Assembly (NCBI RefSeq): GCF_934424005.1
Contig: NZ_CAKRXI010000001.1
Span: 62,001 to 126,000, forward strand
Direction: 5' to 3'
DNA from: an uncultured Blautia sp.
Lineage (GTDB): Bacteria; Bacillota; Clostridia; Lachnospirales; Lachnospiraceae
DNA length: 64,000 nt
In this document: piece by piece, positions 17,624 to 26,133 of the stretch
Layout: every line of letters begins with the position of its first letter
Position numbering within the stretch: position 1 is the stretch's first letter
Made by a program: the position numbers and the translations under genes
Notes under the pieces: generated by a model
The model's database searches: none
What the model was told of the DNA's origin: nothing
The model's input: the letters and a program-made list of their open reading frames with translations, nothing else

Positions 17624-17644
17624 ATTGTTGTGAAAAGCAATGCT

Positions 17645-17680
17645 GCCTGCTCTGATATCAGATATCAGGGCGGGCTTTTT
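17645..17680 (+). terminator. intrinsic terminator after GDSL hydrolase
   Basis: A 15-bp stem beginning GCCTGCTCTGATATC pairs with GATATCAGGGCGGGC (two G-T pairs), with almost no loop beyond the central A, followed by TTTTTC. Confidence 0.85.
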
Positions 17681-17682
17681 CT

Positions 17683-17711
17683 TTGTTTAAATAGAAAAAG
17701 TCTGCTATAAT
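17683..17711 (+). promoter_or_regulatory. promoter of the first response-regulator gene
   Basis: TTGTTT, 17 bases, TATAAT, with an extended TG (TGCTATAAT). It lies 41 bp before the GTG start. Confidence 0.6.
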
Positions 17712-17751
17712 CTAAAGTAGGTTTAAGTGAAGGAAAAGGGAGAGGGATAAA

Positions 17752-19356
17752 GTGTACAGGGTTTTTATAGCAGATGACGAGAGCTGGATTCTGGAAAGAC
17801 TGGTAACGACCATTGACTGGCGAAGTATTGGCGCGGAAGTGGTTGGCAGGTCCATGAATGGCAGAGAAGCATATGAGAAAATATCCGGACAGGAGATAGA
17901 TGTTCTGATCACGGATATCCGTATGCCGGAGATTGACGGGCTAGAACTTATAGAAGAAGTTCGAAAACAGCAACGTTCCATAAAATGCATCATAATTAGT
18001 GGATACAGTGATTTCGGTTATGCAAGAAAGGCTATTCAGGAGGGTGTTTCAGACTATATCCTGAAACCTGTAGAGGACAGTGAACTGCTGGAAAAAGTAA
18101 AACAATGTTGTAGAGAACTTGATAAGGAACGCAGTCTTGTGACAAAGGCGAGAGAAAATCAGTCTTTGGACAGGAAGAGCCGTGTATTGTTAAGAGAAGA
18201 AAATCTCCGTAAACTTATCTGTGGGGCGGCAACAGGATTTGATGAGGTATCTTCTGAAGACATTGCCAGAAGTGGAATTGATGATTCGCTTGGCAATTAT
18301 GTATGCCTTGGCATTGTGTTTGACAATTTTGTAGAAGATGAAGATGTTTCGCTGAGTCAGTTTGTGGTTGAGAATATACTGATTGATCTCTGCGAAAATT
18401 TCGGAACCAGTTATTGTGTAAAAATAGATTCCGAACTTTTGATGTGTGTGATTGGCACGAAAGAAACTGAAAATACTAGAACAAAAATTGGTGAAATCGC
18501 GGAATCTCTGCGGAAACTGGTGAATCGTGTTTTGGGAGTCAGTATCAGTGTAGGCATGGGGAAAGTGTGTGATTCAATTTATAAGCTGAATGATTCTGCG
18601 GAGAGTGCCAAAAAGGCATTGATGAATCGATTCTTTATTGGCGGTAATTCTGTGATTGATTATGAAGCAAAAACAATTTTGCCGACAAAAGACAAATTGA
18701 AATATGAAGATTTCACACATATCGTTAATTTTATTAAAGTTGGAGACGAAGAAAAAGCAACCAGTGGGTGTCATTATTATATTCAGAGGTTAAAATTTTC
18801 TAATTCAGATATTCAGCCGATCAATCTGAAGATTATTTTTCAGAAATTTGTTTTTACAGTGGCAGAAAGCTGTTTCAGTTCGGATAATGCAAGCAGGATT
18901 TTGTATAATTCTGATTATTTTGTTCTGCTTCATTCAATCCGGGATCTGGAAACCATGGAAGAGGCGATGGTCAGTACTATTCACTTTCTTTGTGGTGAAG
19001 TGCTGATGCCGAGACAGGATTCCAGGAAACAGGCAATTGAAACGGCAATCAGTTATGTCAAGGAAAACTACGGAGATAAGATAACACTGAAAGAGGTGTC
19101 AGGGCTGGTGTATCTGAATACTTCCTATTTCTGCAAGATTTTTAAAGAGGAAATGGGAGAATCTTTTGTAAACTATCTGATTCGTTACCGTATGAAAAAA
19201 GCGGCTGAATATCTTGAAGATTTTTCTCTGAAAATTTATGAAGTAGCGGAAATGGTCGGGTACAATGATATGCAGTATTTTACAAAACTGTATAAGAAAG
19301 TTCATGGCATCAGTCCTAAGGAGTATAGAACGAATCTTGTCAAAAAAGATGACTGA
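17752..19356 (+). CDS. YesN-type response regulator with AraC DNA-binding domain
   Basis: A 534-residue regulator. The receiver domain (about 1-120) has the acidic pair DDE (8-10), phospho-acceptor Asp55 in TDIRMPEIDG and the conserved Lys in ILKPVED. A middle region of about 280 residues has no clear family but resembles the linker of other YesN proteins. The AraC helix-turn-helix pair lies at about 430-530 (VGYNDMQYFTKLYKKVHG is the second helix set). Translation starts at GTG 17752 after AAGGGAGAGGG; no ATG is suitable. Its probable partner kinase is at 20519, with a dehydrogenase gene between. It probably activates transporter B. Confidence 0.93.
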   Translation: MYRVFIADDESWILERLVTTIDWRSIGAEVVGRSMNGREAYEKISGQEIDVLITDIRMPEIDGLELIEEVRKQQRSIKCIIISGYSDFGYARKAIQEGVSDYILKPVEDSELLEKVKQCCRELDKERSLVTKARENQSLDRKSRVLLREENLRKLICGAATGFDEVSSEDIARSGIDDSLGNYVCLGIVFDNFVEDEDVSLSQFVVENILIDLCENFGTSYCVKIDSELLMCVIGTKETENTRTKIGEIAESLRKLVNRVLGVSISVGMGKVCDSIYKLNDSAESAKKALMNRFFIGGNSVIDYEAKTILPTKDKLKYEDFTHIVNFIKVGDEEKATSGCHYYIQRLKFSNSDIQPINLKIIFQKFVFTVAESCFSSDNASRILYNSDYFVLLHSIRDLETMEEAMVSTIHFLCGEVLMPRQDSRKQAIETAISYVKENYGDKITLKEVSGLVYLNTSYFCKIFKEEMGESFVNYLIRYRMKKAAEYLEDFSLKIYEVAEMVGYNDMQYFTKLYKKVHGISPKEYRTNLVKKDD

Positions 19357-19483
19357 AAAGCGTAAATATTACAAAGAAGCGAAGTTTGTCTGCTTGTTTT
19401 GAAATAAAAAAGAATTACAATTTAAAGTATAGTGAAATATGATATGAGAAGATATTTAAAATTAATATAAGGAGGAACGGTTG

Positions 19484-20506
19484 ATGAAAGCAGCATATTT
19501 AAAGGCAAAATATCAGTTTGAAGTCAGGGATGTAGAGTTAAGAGAACCTGACAGAAACGAGGTGGAAGTCGCTGTCAAAGCCTGCGGATTTTGTGGGCAT
19601 GATAATATTCTGGCAAATTATGCAGCAACTGAGTGGGAGCCGTTTGGCCATGAATTTGCGGGAATTGTAACCAAAATAGGAGCAGATGTACAGAATGTTG
19701 CGGTAGGTGATCGTGTGGCAATCGAAACTTCAACATTCAATCCATTTTCCGATGCTGCCTTGAATGGAAGACCGGATCTTTGTACAGACTGTACGGATTA
19801 TATGAAACGTAAAAAAGGAGATACCATGGGATTTGCAGAGAGAACGATTGTACCTGCAAATCTGGTTGTAAATATCCGAGATCTTTCTTTTGAGGAAGCG
19901 TGTATCCTGGAACCAATGGGAGTTGCAGCAGACCTTATCCTGACAGCAGATATTCATCTGAATGATGATGTTCTTCTTCTGGGTGCAGGTCCGATCGGAC
20001 TTATGGCAATGCAGATGGCCAAGAGGAGTGGTGCACGCCATATATATGTAGCACAGCATTCCGGAAGTAAAGCGCGTGTGGATCTGGCCTGCAAATTTGG
20101 TGCTGATGATGTGATCTTTACAGATAAAGAAGATCTTGAAAAATATCCATTCCCACGAGGTGGCGTGGATAAAGTTCTTGTAACTTCACCGCCGAGTACG
20201 ATTGACCTTGCAACAAGAGTTACCAACCCGGGAGGCAAAGTTGCATTTCTTGGAATCGGATATGGTGACAGGGCAAAGGCAACGTTTGATTCAAATATCG
20301 TACATCTCAGAAAAATTTCCATTATCGGATCCAATGCGATTCCAGCATTGTATTTCCCAAGATGTATCGATCTTCTGGAAGCAGGTATGGTCGATGTGAA
20401 ATCACTGATCTCGCATCGATTCAAACTGGAGGATCTTCCAACAGCAATGGCCCAGTATCTTGCGGAGAAAGATAAAGCGGTCAAAGCGATTATGGTGAAC
20501 GAATAA
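19484..20506 (+). CDS. zinc-type alcohol/polyol dehydrogenase (MDR superfamily)
   Basis: A 340-residue medium-chain dehydrogenase. Catalytic-zinc elements are CGFCGHDN and GHEFAG, and the NAD-binding turn is LLGAGPIGLMAMQ. The structural-zinc lobe is unusual: instead of four cysteines in a CxxCxxCx7C array there is only LCTDC in the equivalent loop. It would oxidise a sugar alcohol or sugar hydroxyl. I choose ATG 19484 over the adjoining TTG 19481 because GGAGG lies eight bases before it. It lies between a response regulator and a sensor kinase gene, and only 12 bp before the kinase, so its product or substrate may be what the pair responds to. Confidence 0.9.
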   Translation: MKAAYLKAKYQFEVRDVELREPDRNEVEVAVKACGFCGHDNILANYAATEWEPFGHEFAGIVTKIGADVQNVAVGDRVAIETSTFNPFSDAALNGRPDLCTDCTDYMKRKKGDTMGFAERTIVPANLVVNIRDLSFEEACILEPMGVAADLILTADIHLNDDVLLLGAGPIGLMAMQMAKRSGARHIYVAQHSGSKARVDLACKFGADDVIFTDKEDLEKYPFPRGGVDKVLVTSPPSTIDLATRVTNPGGKVAFLGIGYGDRAKATFDSNIVHLRKISIIGSNAIPALYFPRCIDLLEAGMVDVKSLISHRFKLEDLPTAMAQYLAEKDKAVKAIMVNE

Positions 20507-20518
20507 TATGAGGCTTAT

Positions 20519-22306
20519 ATGAATATTCACAGTTTTAAATTTAAGATATCCGTGATATTGATGTTGTGTACGTTGCTGCCTTTGGCAGCAGCGACACAAC
20601 TTTTGTCGTTTTATGCAGAAAAAAATACAATAACACAGGCAAAAGAAGATATTGCGCTCAGCATGGAGGCACAGATCCAGAATATGGAAAATGTCCTAAA
20701 ATCGGTAGAGGACATGCAGCAGGATATGAAAAATGATGCTCTTATCTATGAATTTGCGAATCAGACAAGGATCATGAGTAACGAAATCCGCCAGAATTAC
20801 TGTCGTAGGGTATTTCAGCAACTGAAATATTATCAGGATTGTATTGCAGCAGTAAAAGTAACAAATGAAGTTCATTCTGCTTATGTGTATCTGCCAGGGC
20901 AGAGAATGCTTTTTGCATCAAATTTGACATATTTTGAAGATTTTACTCTGTGGGATGTGGATTTTTTAAATCAGTATAATACTTATGGGGAAGAAATGCT
21001 GAATCGATGGATTCCTACGGTGCCGGTCAGTTATGAGACAATTCATCATCCGGAAACATGGGATAAATATTCAAAATTGTTGACTTATTGTGATGTGGTA
21101 CGAAATAATACCGGACGGATCATTGCTGTTTTTGCACTGAATTTAAAACCTGAATTTCTGGAGACTTATTACAATGGAATCCAGAACATCAATGGGAGAG
21201 AGATTATTGTTTGTGATAAAGATGGAATGGTGTATTCCGGTGATACCAATGATCTCAGATATTATCAGGAAAAATATGCAGATGGATCGGCAACACATCT
21301 GGACTCAGAAGAAATAGTCAGAGATGATGCGAAACTGGTAGTGACAAGAACTTCGGCGTATACGGGCTGGACGTTTGTATCTTTTGCCAGCAGGAAAGAA
21401 CTTTTGCAAAGTGTAAAAGCGATAAAACTTCTTCTGTATAAAATTGTATTGCTCAGTGCAGTTGGAGCACTGCTGTTGTCAAGATTCCTTTCTGGATATA
21501 TGTATCGTCCGCTCAAAAGTCTGATCAGTTATATGCGAAAAGTTCGCAAAGGAGATTTCAGCGTCCGAATCGAAGAAAAAAGAAAGGATGAATTCGAGGA
21601 GGTTTATTCCGGTTTTAATCGTATGCTTGACGAATTAAATAATACAATGAATAACCTGGAAACTGAAAAACTTCTAAATAAAGAAGCAAAGATTCACATT
21701 TTGCAGGAGCAGATAAATCCACATTTTCTTTATAATACACTCGATACGATTTTCAGCATGGCGAAAATTAAAGGGGAGGAGGCCATTGCGAAAATGGTTT
21801 TTTCACTCTCAAAATTTTTCAGGATCAGTCTGAGTGATGGTAAGAATATCGTTACATTACGTGAAGCTTCTGAATTATTTGAGAATTATCTTTCAATCCA
21901 GGAGATTCGTTTTCCAGGTAAATTTGACTATCAGATCAATATTCCGGAAGAACTTATGACATATATGGTACCCAAATTTCTTCTGCAGCCGTTTGTTGAG
22001 AACTCCATCAGTCATGGTCTGGAACGGTCGGCAGGAAAAGGTACATTATATATAGAAGGAAAAGAAAAAAATGGAATTCTTCATTTCCTGGTAGAAGATA
22101 ATGGAAAGGGAATTCCAGAAGAGAAACTGAAAGATATACAGAAAGTGCTCGAGGAAAACACCAGCAGTGAATATTTTGCTGTCAGTAATATAAATAGTCT
22201 GATTAAACTAAAATATGGATCAGGATACGGAGTGACGATTACAAGTAAATATGAGGAATGGACCAAGGTGCAGATTGTTATGCCGGCGAATATGGAACGG
22301 GTATAA
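20519..22306 (+). CDS. YesM-type sensor histidine kinase with large extracellular domain
   Basis: A 595-residue membrane kinase. Transmembrane helices lie at about 9-31 and 303-324, enclosing a roughly 270-residue extracellular sensor (Cache-like by size and position). A HAMP domain follows (about 325-380), then the His_kinase domain with LQEQINPHFLYNTLDTIF (His402) and a HATPase domain with an N-box FVENSISHGLE and DNGKGIPEE. It should phosphorylate the regulator encoded at 17752. The ribosome site is weak (ATGAGG nearby) and a short ATG at 20508 stops at once, so the start at 20519 is the only sensible one. It precedes transporter B by 100 bp. Confidence 0.92.
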   Translation: MNIHSFKFKISVILMLCTLLPLAAATQLLSFYAEKNTITQAKEDIALSMEAQIQNMENVLKSVEDMQQDMKNDALIYEFANQTRIMSNEIRQNYCRRVFQQLKYYQDCIAAVKVTNEVHSAYVYLPGQRMLFASNLTYFEDFTLWDVDFLNQYNTYGEEMLNRWIPTVPVSYETIHHPETWDKYSKLLTYCDVVRNNTGRIIAVFALNLKPEFLETYYNGIQNINGREIIVCDKDGMVYSGDTNDLRYYQEKYADGSATHLDSEEIVRDDAKLVVTRTSAYTGWTFVSFASRKELLQSVKAIKLLLYKIVLLSAVGALLLSRFLSGYMYRPLKSLISYMRKVRKGDFSVRIEEKRKDEFEEVYSGFNRMLDELNNTMNNLETEKLLNKEAKIHILQEQINPHFLYNTLDTIFSMAKIKGEEAIAKMVFSLSKFFRISLSDGKNIVTLREASELFENYLSIQEIRFPGKFDYQINIPEELMTYMVPKFLLQPFVENSISHGLERSAGKGTLYIEGKEKNGILHFLVEDNGKGIPEEKLKDIQKVLEENTSSEYFAVSNINSLIKLKYGSGYGVTITSKYEEWTKVQIVMPANMERV

Positions 22307-22406
22307 AGCGAAGAAAATACAATAAAACAAAATATTACAAATGGCAGAAGGGGTTTCAGATTGTTAGAATATAACCATCAAAAACAATTCCAAAGGAGGA
22401 ATAAAC

Positions 22407-23402
22407 ATGAAAAAGAGATTGCTGAGCGTATTACTGAGTGCGGTAATGATCGGAACAATTGCTGGAACTGCAATGCCTGTTATGGCTGACGACAAAGAAG
22501 ATATTCGTGTGGCAGGTGTTGTTTATCTGGAAGATCAGTTCATGAAACTGATGCTTGCCGGATATGAAGCAGCAGCAGATGAGGCAGGAGTTGATTATGT
22601 TTATGGAAACTGCAGTAATGATCAGGCAAAAGAAACAGAACTTATTAACTCTTATGTGGCTCAGGATATCGATGGTATCGCAATTGCACCTTTAAGTGAA
22701 AAATCTTCTGTTGCTTCTTTGAAAGCTGCCAGTGAAAAGGGCGTGAAAATTGCACTGACAGATGGAAGTCTGGAAGATTCTGATTTTATTACAGTTGGAT
22801 ATACTTCTGATCAGTATCAGTTGGGACAGAGTACAGGTGAAGCTGCAAAGAAATTCATAGAGGATGAATTGGGTGGAGAAGCTAAGATTGCAGTTGTTCA
22901 GTTTAAATCACTACTTCCGGAGAAGAGTTCTCAGCGTGTAAATGGTTTCCTCGATGTAGTGGAAAAACTGGATGGTGTTGAAGTAGTTGCGGACCAGGAT
23001 GCATGGGTACAGGACGATGCAGTTTCAGTTGTAAGCGATATTCTTACTGCAAATCCGGATGTAAATCTTATTTATGCAGCTAATGAAGGTGGCACAGTTG
23101 GTGCAACCATGGCAGTGAAAAACGTAGGAAAAGCCGGATCTGTATATACATTCGGCATCGATGCAAATGAACAGCTTGCAAACATGTTACTTTCTGATGA
23201 CAATATCTTACAGGCAACAACCGGACAGGATAGTTATACAATGGGATATAACTCTATGAAAGACCTGATCAGCAGTATTAAGGGTGAAGAGACGAGCATT
23301 GAAGAGGGAACTACTGAATACGTTGATGGTATGCTGCTCGAGAGAAGTGACGAAGATGGTATAAATGACTATCTGGAAAGACTGAGCGAATTATCCAAAT
23401 AA
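22407..23402 (+). CDS. sugar-binding protein of ABC system B
   Basis: A 331-residue RbsB-type binding protein. Residues 1-27 form a signal peptide ending PVMA before DDKED, without a lipobox cysteine. Mature-domain hallmarks include GYEAAADEAGVDY, DIDGIAIAPLSEKSSV and LIYAANEGGTVGATMA. A strong AAAGGAGG precedes ATG 22407. It heads the transporter operon B, with ATPase and permease after it, and a long hairpin right after its stop codon, so it is probably made in excess over the membrane parts. Regulation by the kinase/regulator pair just upstream is likely from position. Confidence 0.94.
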   Translation: MKKRLLSVLLSAVMIGTIAGTAMPVMADDKEDIRVAGVVYLEDQFMKLMLAGYEAAADEAGVDYVYGNCSNDQAKETELINSYVAQDIDGIAIAPLSEKSSVASLKAASEKGVKIALTDGSLEDSDFITVGYTSDQYQLGQSTGEAAKKFIEDELGGEAKIAVVQFKSLLPEKSSQRVNGFLDVVEKLDGVEVVADQDAWVQDDAVSVVSDILTANPDVNLIYAANEGGTVGATMAVKNVGKAGSVYTFGIDANEQLANMLLSDDNILQATTGQDSYTMGYNSMKDLISSIKGEETSIEEGTTEYVDGMLLERSDEDGINDYLERLSELSK

Positions 23403-23414
23403 TAAATAATAAAG

Positions 23415-23470
23415 AGTCTCCGAAGGTTCTGCTGTCTCAAGACGGAGAGAACTTTCGGAGACTTTCTCTT
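23415..23470 (+). terminator. strong attenuator hairpin between binding protein B and its ATPase
   Basis: A 16-bp stem (left arm from AGTCTCCGAAGG, right arm ending TTTCGGAGACT, one G-T pair) with a 17-base loop is followed by TTCTCTTT. It probably ends part of the transcripts and protects the 3' end of the binding-protein mRNA. Confidence 0.75.
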
Positions 23471-23505
23471 TATCAGCGGAGAAAACTCCGTGGAAAGGAA
23501 ACGGA

Positions 23506-24990
23506 ATGAGTGTATTAGAAGTCCATAATATAACTAAAAGATTTCCGGGCACACTTGCGTTGGATAATGTATCTGCCAGTTTTGAATCTGGAAAGGTACA
23601 TGCACTGGTTGGCAAGAATGGTTCAGGAAAATCTACTTTGATGAAAATTATTTCCGGTGCATATACAGCTGACGAGGGCGAGATTATCTATGATGGACAG
23701 ACCATGAAATTTAAAGATCCTATGAGTGCTGCGGCACAGGGAATTGCAACGGTCTACCAGGAGCTCAGTCTTGTTCCGACTATGTCAGTAACAGAAAATA
23801 TTTTGATAGGAAGAATGCCCAAGAAAGGCAAACTGATTGACTGGAAGTCAGCCAAAAAGCAAGTGAAAGAGCTTCTGAAAGAACTTGAAATTGATATTGA
23901 TCCGGATAAAAATGTAGAGGAACTCAGCATGTGGCAGCGACAGATGGTGGAAATTGCCAAAGCAATGAGTTTTGATCCGAAGGTGCTTCAATTTGATGAG
24001 CCAACTTCTTCCCTTGCATCTCATGAGGTTGAAATGCTTTTTCAGATGATACGGAGATTGAAAGAAAAAGGTGTTATTATAACATATGTCTCTCATAAAC
24101 TTCAGGAATTATGGGAAATTGCTGATACCTGTACGGTTATCCGGGATGGAAAATATATTGGCAAAGTTATGATGCGGGATACAAGTAAAAAAGAACTGAT
24201 ACAGATGATGTTTGGGGATGTAGAAGTACAGCAGAGACCGGATGATCTGATGAGATCAGATGAAGTGATCATGGAAGTAAAACATCTTTCCAGAAAAAAT
24301 AAATTCAAGGATATTTCTTTTCAGTTAAAAAAAGGAGAGGTACTTGGAATTGCCGGCATGCTTGGAAGCGGCAGAACAGAACTTCTGAAATCTATTTTCG
24401 GGGCAGACCCGCTTGACGGTGGGGAAATCTTTATTGAAGGGCAGAAGATCCAGAAGCATACCCTCAAAGAGATGATGCGACACGGACTCGCATTGACTCC
24501 GGAAGACCGTAAGACAGAAGGATTAATTCTGGAACAGACAATCTATAACAATCTGTGTTATGCAAATCTGGATAATATTAAGAAGCATGGATTTGTACAG
24601 GAAAAGAAAGCTGCCGAGATGGTAAAACAACAGGTAGAGAGATTACAGATCAAAGTTGCATCTGTGCAGCAACCGGTAAATTCTCTTTCAGGAGGAAATC
24701 AGCAGAAAGTAGTCGTTGGAAACTGGCTGAATACACAGCCAAAGATTATTATGTTTGACGAACCATCCCGTGGAATTGACGTGAAGGCAAAACAGCAGAT
24801 TTTCCAGATTATGTGGGAGCAGTCCAGACTTGGAATTGCAAGTATTATGGTTTCCAGTGAACTGGAAGAACTTCTGGAAGTATGTCAGCGAATACTCATC
24901 ATGCGTGACGGTGTGATACAGCAGGAGGTTTATCCAGAAGATGTAAAAATCGATGATTTATATGCTCTTTGTATGGGAGGGGAAAAATAA
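23506..24990 (+). CDS. sugar ABC transporter ATPase with two NBDs (system B)
   Basis: A 494-residue RbsA-type ATPase. NBD1: Walker A GKNGSGKST, signature-like LSMWQRQ, Walker B LQFDEPTSSL (Asp retained) and switch VSHKLQE. NBD2: GMLGSGRTE, LSGGNQQK and IMFDEPSRGID. It lies downstream of the binding protein and the attenuator hairpin. Its stop codon TAA shares a base with the ATG of the permease gene (TAATG), so translation of the two is coupled. All catalytic motifs are intact. Start at ATG 23506 after an AAAGGAAACGG site. Confidence 0.95.
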   Translation: MSVLEVHNITKRFPGTLALDNVSASFESGKVHALVGKNGSGKSTLMKIISGAYTADEGEIIYDGQTMKFKDPMSAAAQGIATVYQELSLVPTMSVTENILIGRMPKKGKLIDWKSAKKQVKELLKELEIDIDPDKNVEELSMWQRQMVEIAKAMSFDPKVLQFDEPTSSLASHEVEMLFQMIRRLKEKGVIITYVSHKLQELWEIADTCTVIRDGKYIGKVMMRDTSKKELIQMMFGDVEVQQRPDDLMRSDEVIMEVKHLSRKNKFKDISFQLKKGEVLGIAGMLGSGRTELLKSIFGADPLDGGEIFIEGQKIQKHTLKEMMRHGLALTPEDRKTEGLILEQTIYNNLCYANLDNIKKHGFVQEKKAAEMVKQQVERLQIKVASVQQPVNSLSGGNQQKVVVGNWLNTQPKIIMFDEPSRGIDVKAKQQIFQIMWEQSRLGIASIMVSSELEELLEVCQRILIMRDGVIQQEVYPEDVKIDDLYALCMGGEK

Positions 24991-25964
24991 TGACTACAAA
25001 ACAGAAAGTACATGAATTTGTTTCAAAATATATGCTCAGTATCATTTTGGTAGTACTGATCATTTGCATTTCTTTTGCAAATGGAAGTTTTTTGACAGCA
25101 AATAATATTTTAAATATCCTTCGTACCATGTCCATGAAAGGTATTGTGGCATTTGGTATGACCTTTGTTATCATCGCTGGTGAGATTGATCTGTCTATTG
25201 GTTCAACGATTGGTCTTAGCGGTGTTATTGTTGGTGTAGTTGCTGGCAATCTTTCTTCTGCAGGAACTATGAGTCTGGAAGCAGCTACATGGGTAGGTAT
25301 TCTGGTTGCAATTATTGTTGGAATTCTCATTGGTCTGTTTGATGGATTCCTTCTTACAAAATTTAACATGCCATCTTTTATTATTACACTTGGTATGATG
25401 AAGCTGATCTATGGAATTGCAGCAGTACTGGCAAAAGGTTTTCCTGTAACGACGCTGGGATCCTGGTATACAGAACTAGGTGCAGGTAATGCAGGCATCA
25501 TTCCGATACCAGCAATCTTTCTGGCAGCAGTATTCATTATTTCTTTTGTCCTTCTGAAATATACTGGATTTGGACGTAATGTTTATGCTGTTGGCGGAAA
25601 TGCCGAGGCCGCCAGACTTTCCGGTATTAATGTTAAGGCAACAAGAGTTTTGATTATGGTAATCGTACAGGTATGTGCAGTAATCGCAGGAGTACTTGTT
25701 TCTTCACAGGTAATGTCAGGATCTTTTAGCTTCGGTTCAGGCTGGGAAATGACTGTTATTTCCGCAGTTATCATCGGTGGAGCCAGCTTAAGTGGTGGTA
25801 AAGGTAAAATTACCGGAACTCTTCTTGGTCTTGCTTTCCTTGGAGTCATTCAGAATGCAATGACTCTTATGGGTGTAGATAATTATATCCAGTATATCGT
25901 TGAAGGTGCCCTTGTACTGATTGCTGTACTTTTTAACACTTTACAGACGAGGAAAACGGAATAG
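24990..25964 (+). CDS. sugar ABC transporter permease (system B)
   Basis: A 324-residue RbsC-type permease with about ten membrane segments. Family stretches are FGMTFVIIAGEIDLSIGS, NMPSFIITLGMM, FGRNVYAVGGNAEAARLSGI and IIGGASLSGGKGKI. The start ATG at 24990 overlaps the ATPase stop by one base and has GGGAGGGG about seven bases upstream; the frame is open further upstream but within the ATPase gene. It completes importer B. A 169-bp gap with a new promoter follows before system C. Confidence 0.94.
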   Translation: MTTKQKVHEFVSKYMLSIILVVLIICISFANGSFLTANNILNILRTMSMKGIVAFGMTFVIIAGEIDLSIGSTIGLSGVIVGVVAGNLSSAGTMSLEAATWVGILVAIIVGILIGLFDGFLLTKFNMPSFIITLGMMKLIYGIAAVLAKGFPVTTLGSWYTELGAGNAGIIPIPAIFLAAVFIISFVLLKYTGFGRNVYAVGGNAEAARLSGINVKATRVLIMVIVQVCAVIAGVLVSSQVMSGSFSFGSGWEMTVISAVIIGGASLSGGKGKITGTLLGLAFLGVIQNAMTLMGVDNYIQYIVEGALVLIAVLFNTLQTRKTE

Positions 25965-26037
25965 CATTATATAAAATAACAAATAACAGGTGATAGAATT
26001 ACGGTAATTTATACAAAATAAATAATTTACCATCTCA

Positions 26038-26085
26038 AAACCATATTTTGCCCCCCTTTTTTGCACAAACACCTCTGTGTATAAT
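26038..26085 (+). promoter_or_regulatory. promoter of transporter C operon with the shared 23-bp element
   Basis: AAACCATATTTTG followed by CCCCCCT and TTT (26038-26060) matches the site at 16906. TATAAT at 26080-26085 is again exactly 39 bases after the CC. The -35 position holds only TTTTTT, so activation by a bound regulator is likely; the two YesN-type regulators in the window are candidates. Confidence 0.7.
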
Positions 26086-26133
26086 AAGTACATAAACAAG
26101 AGAGAACAATGTTTCGGAAAGCAGGGTGAAGAT

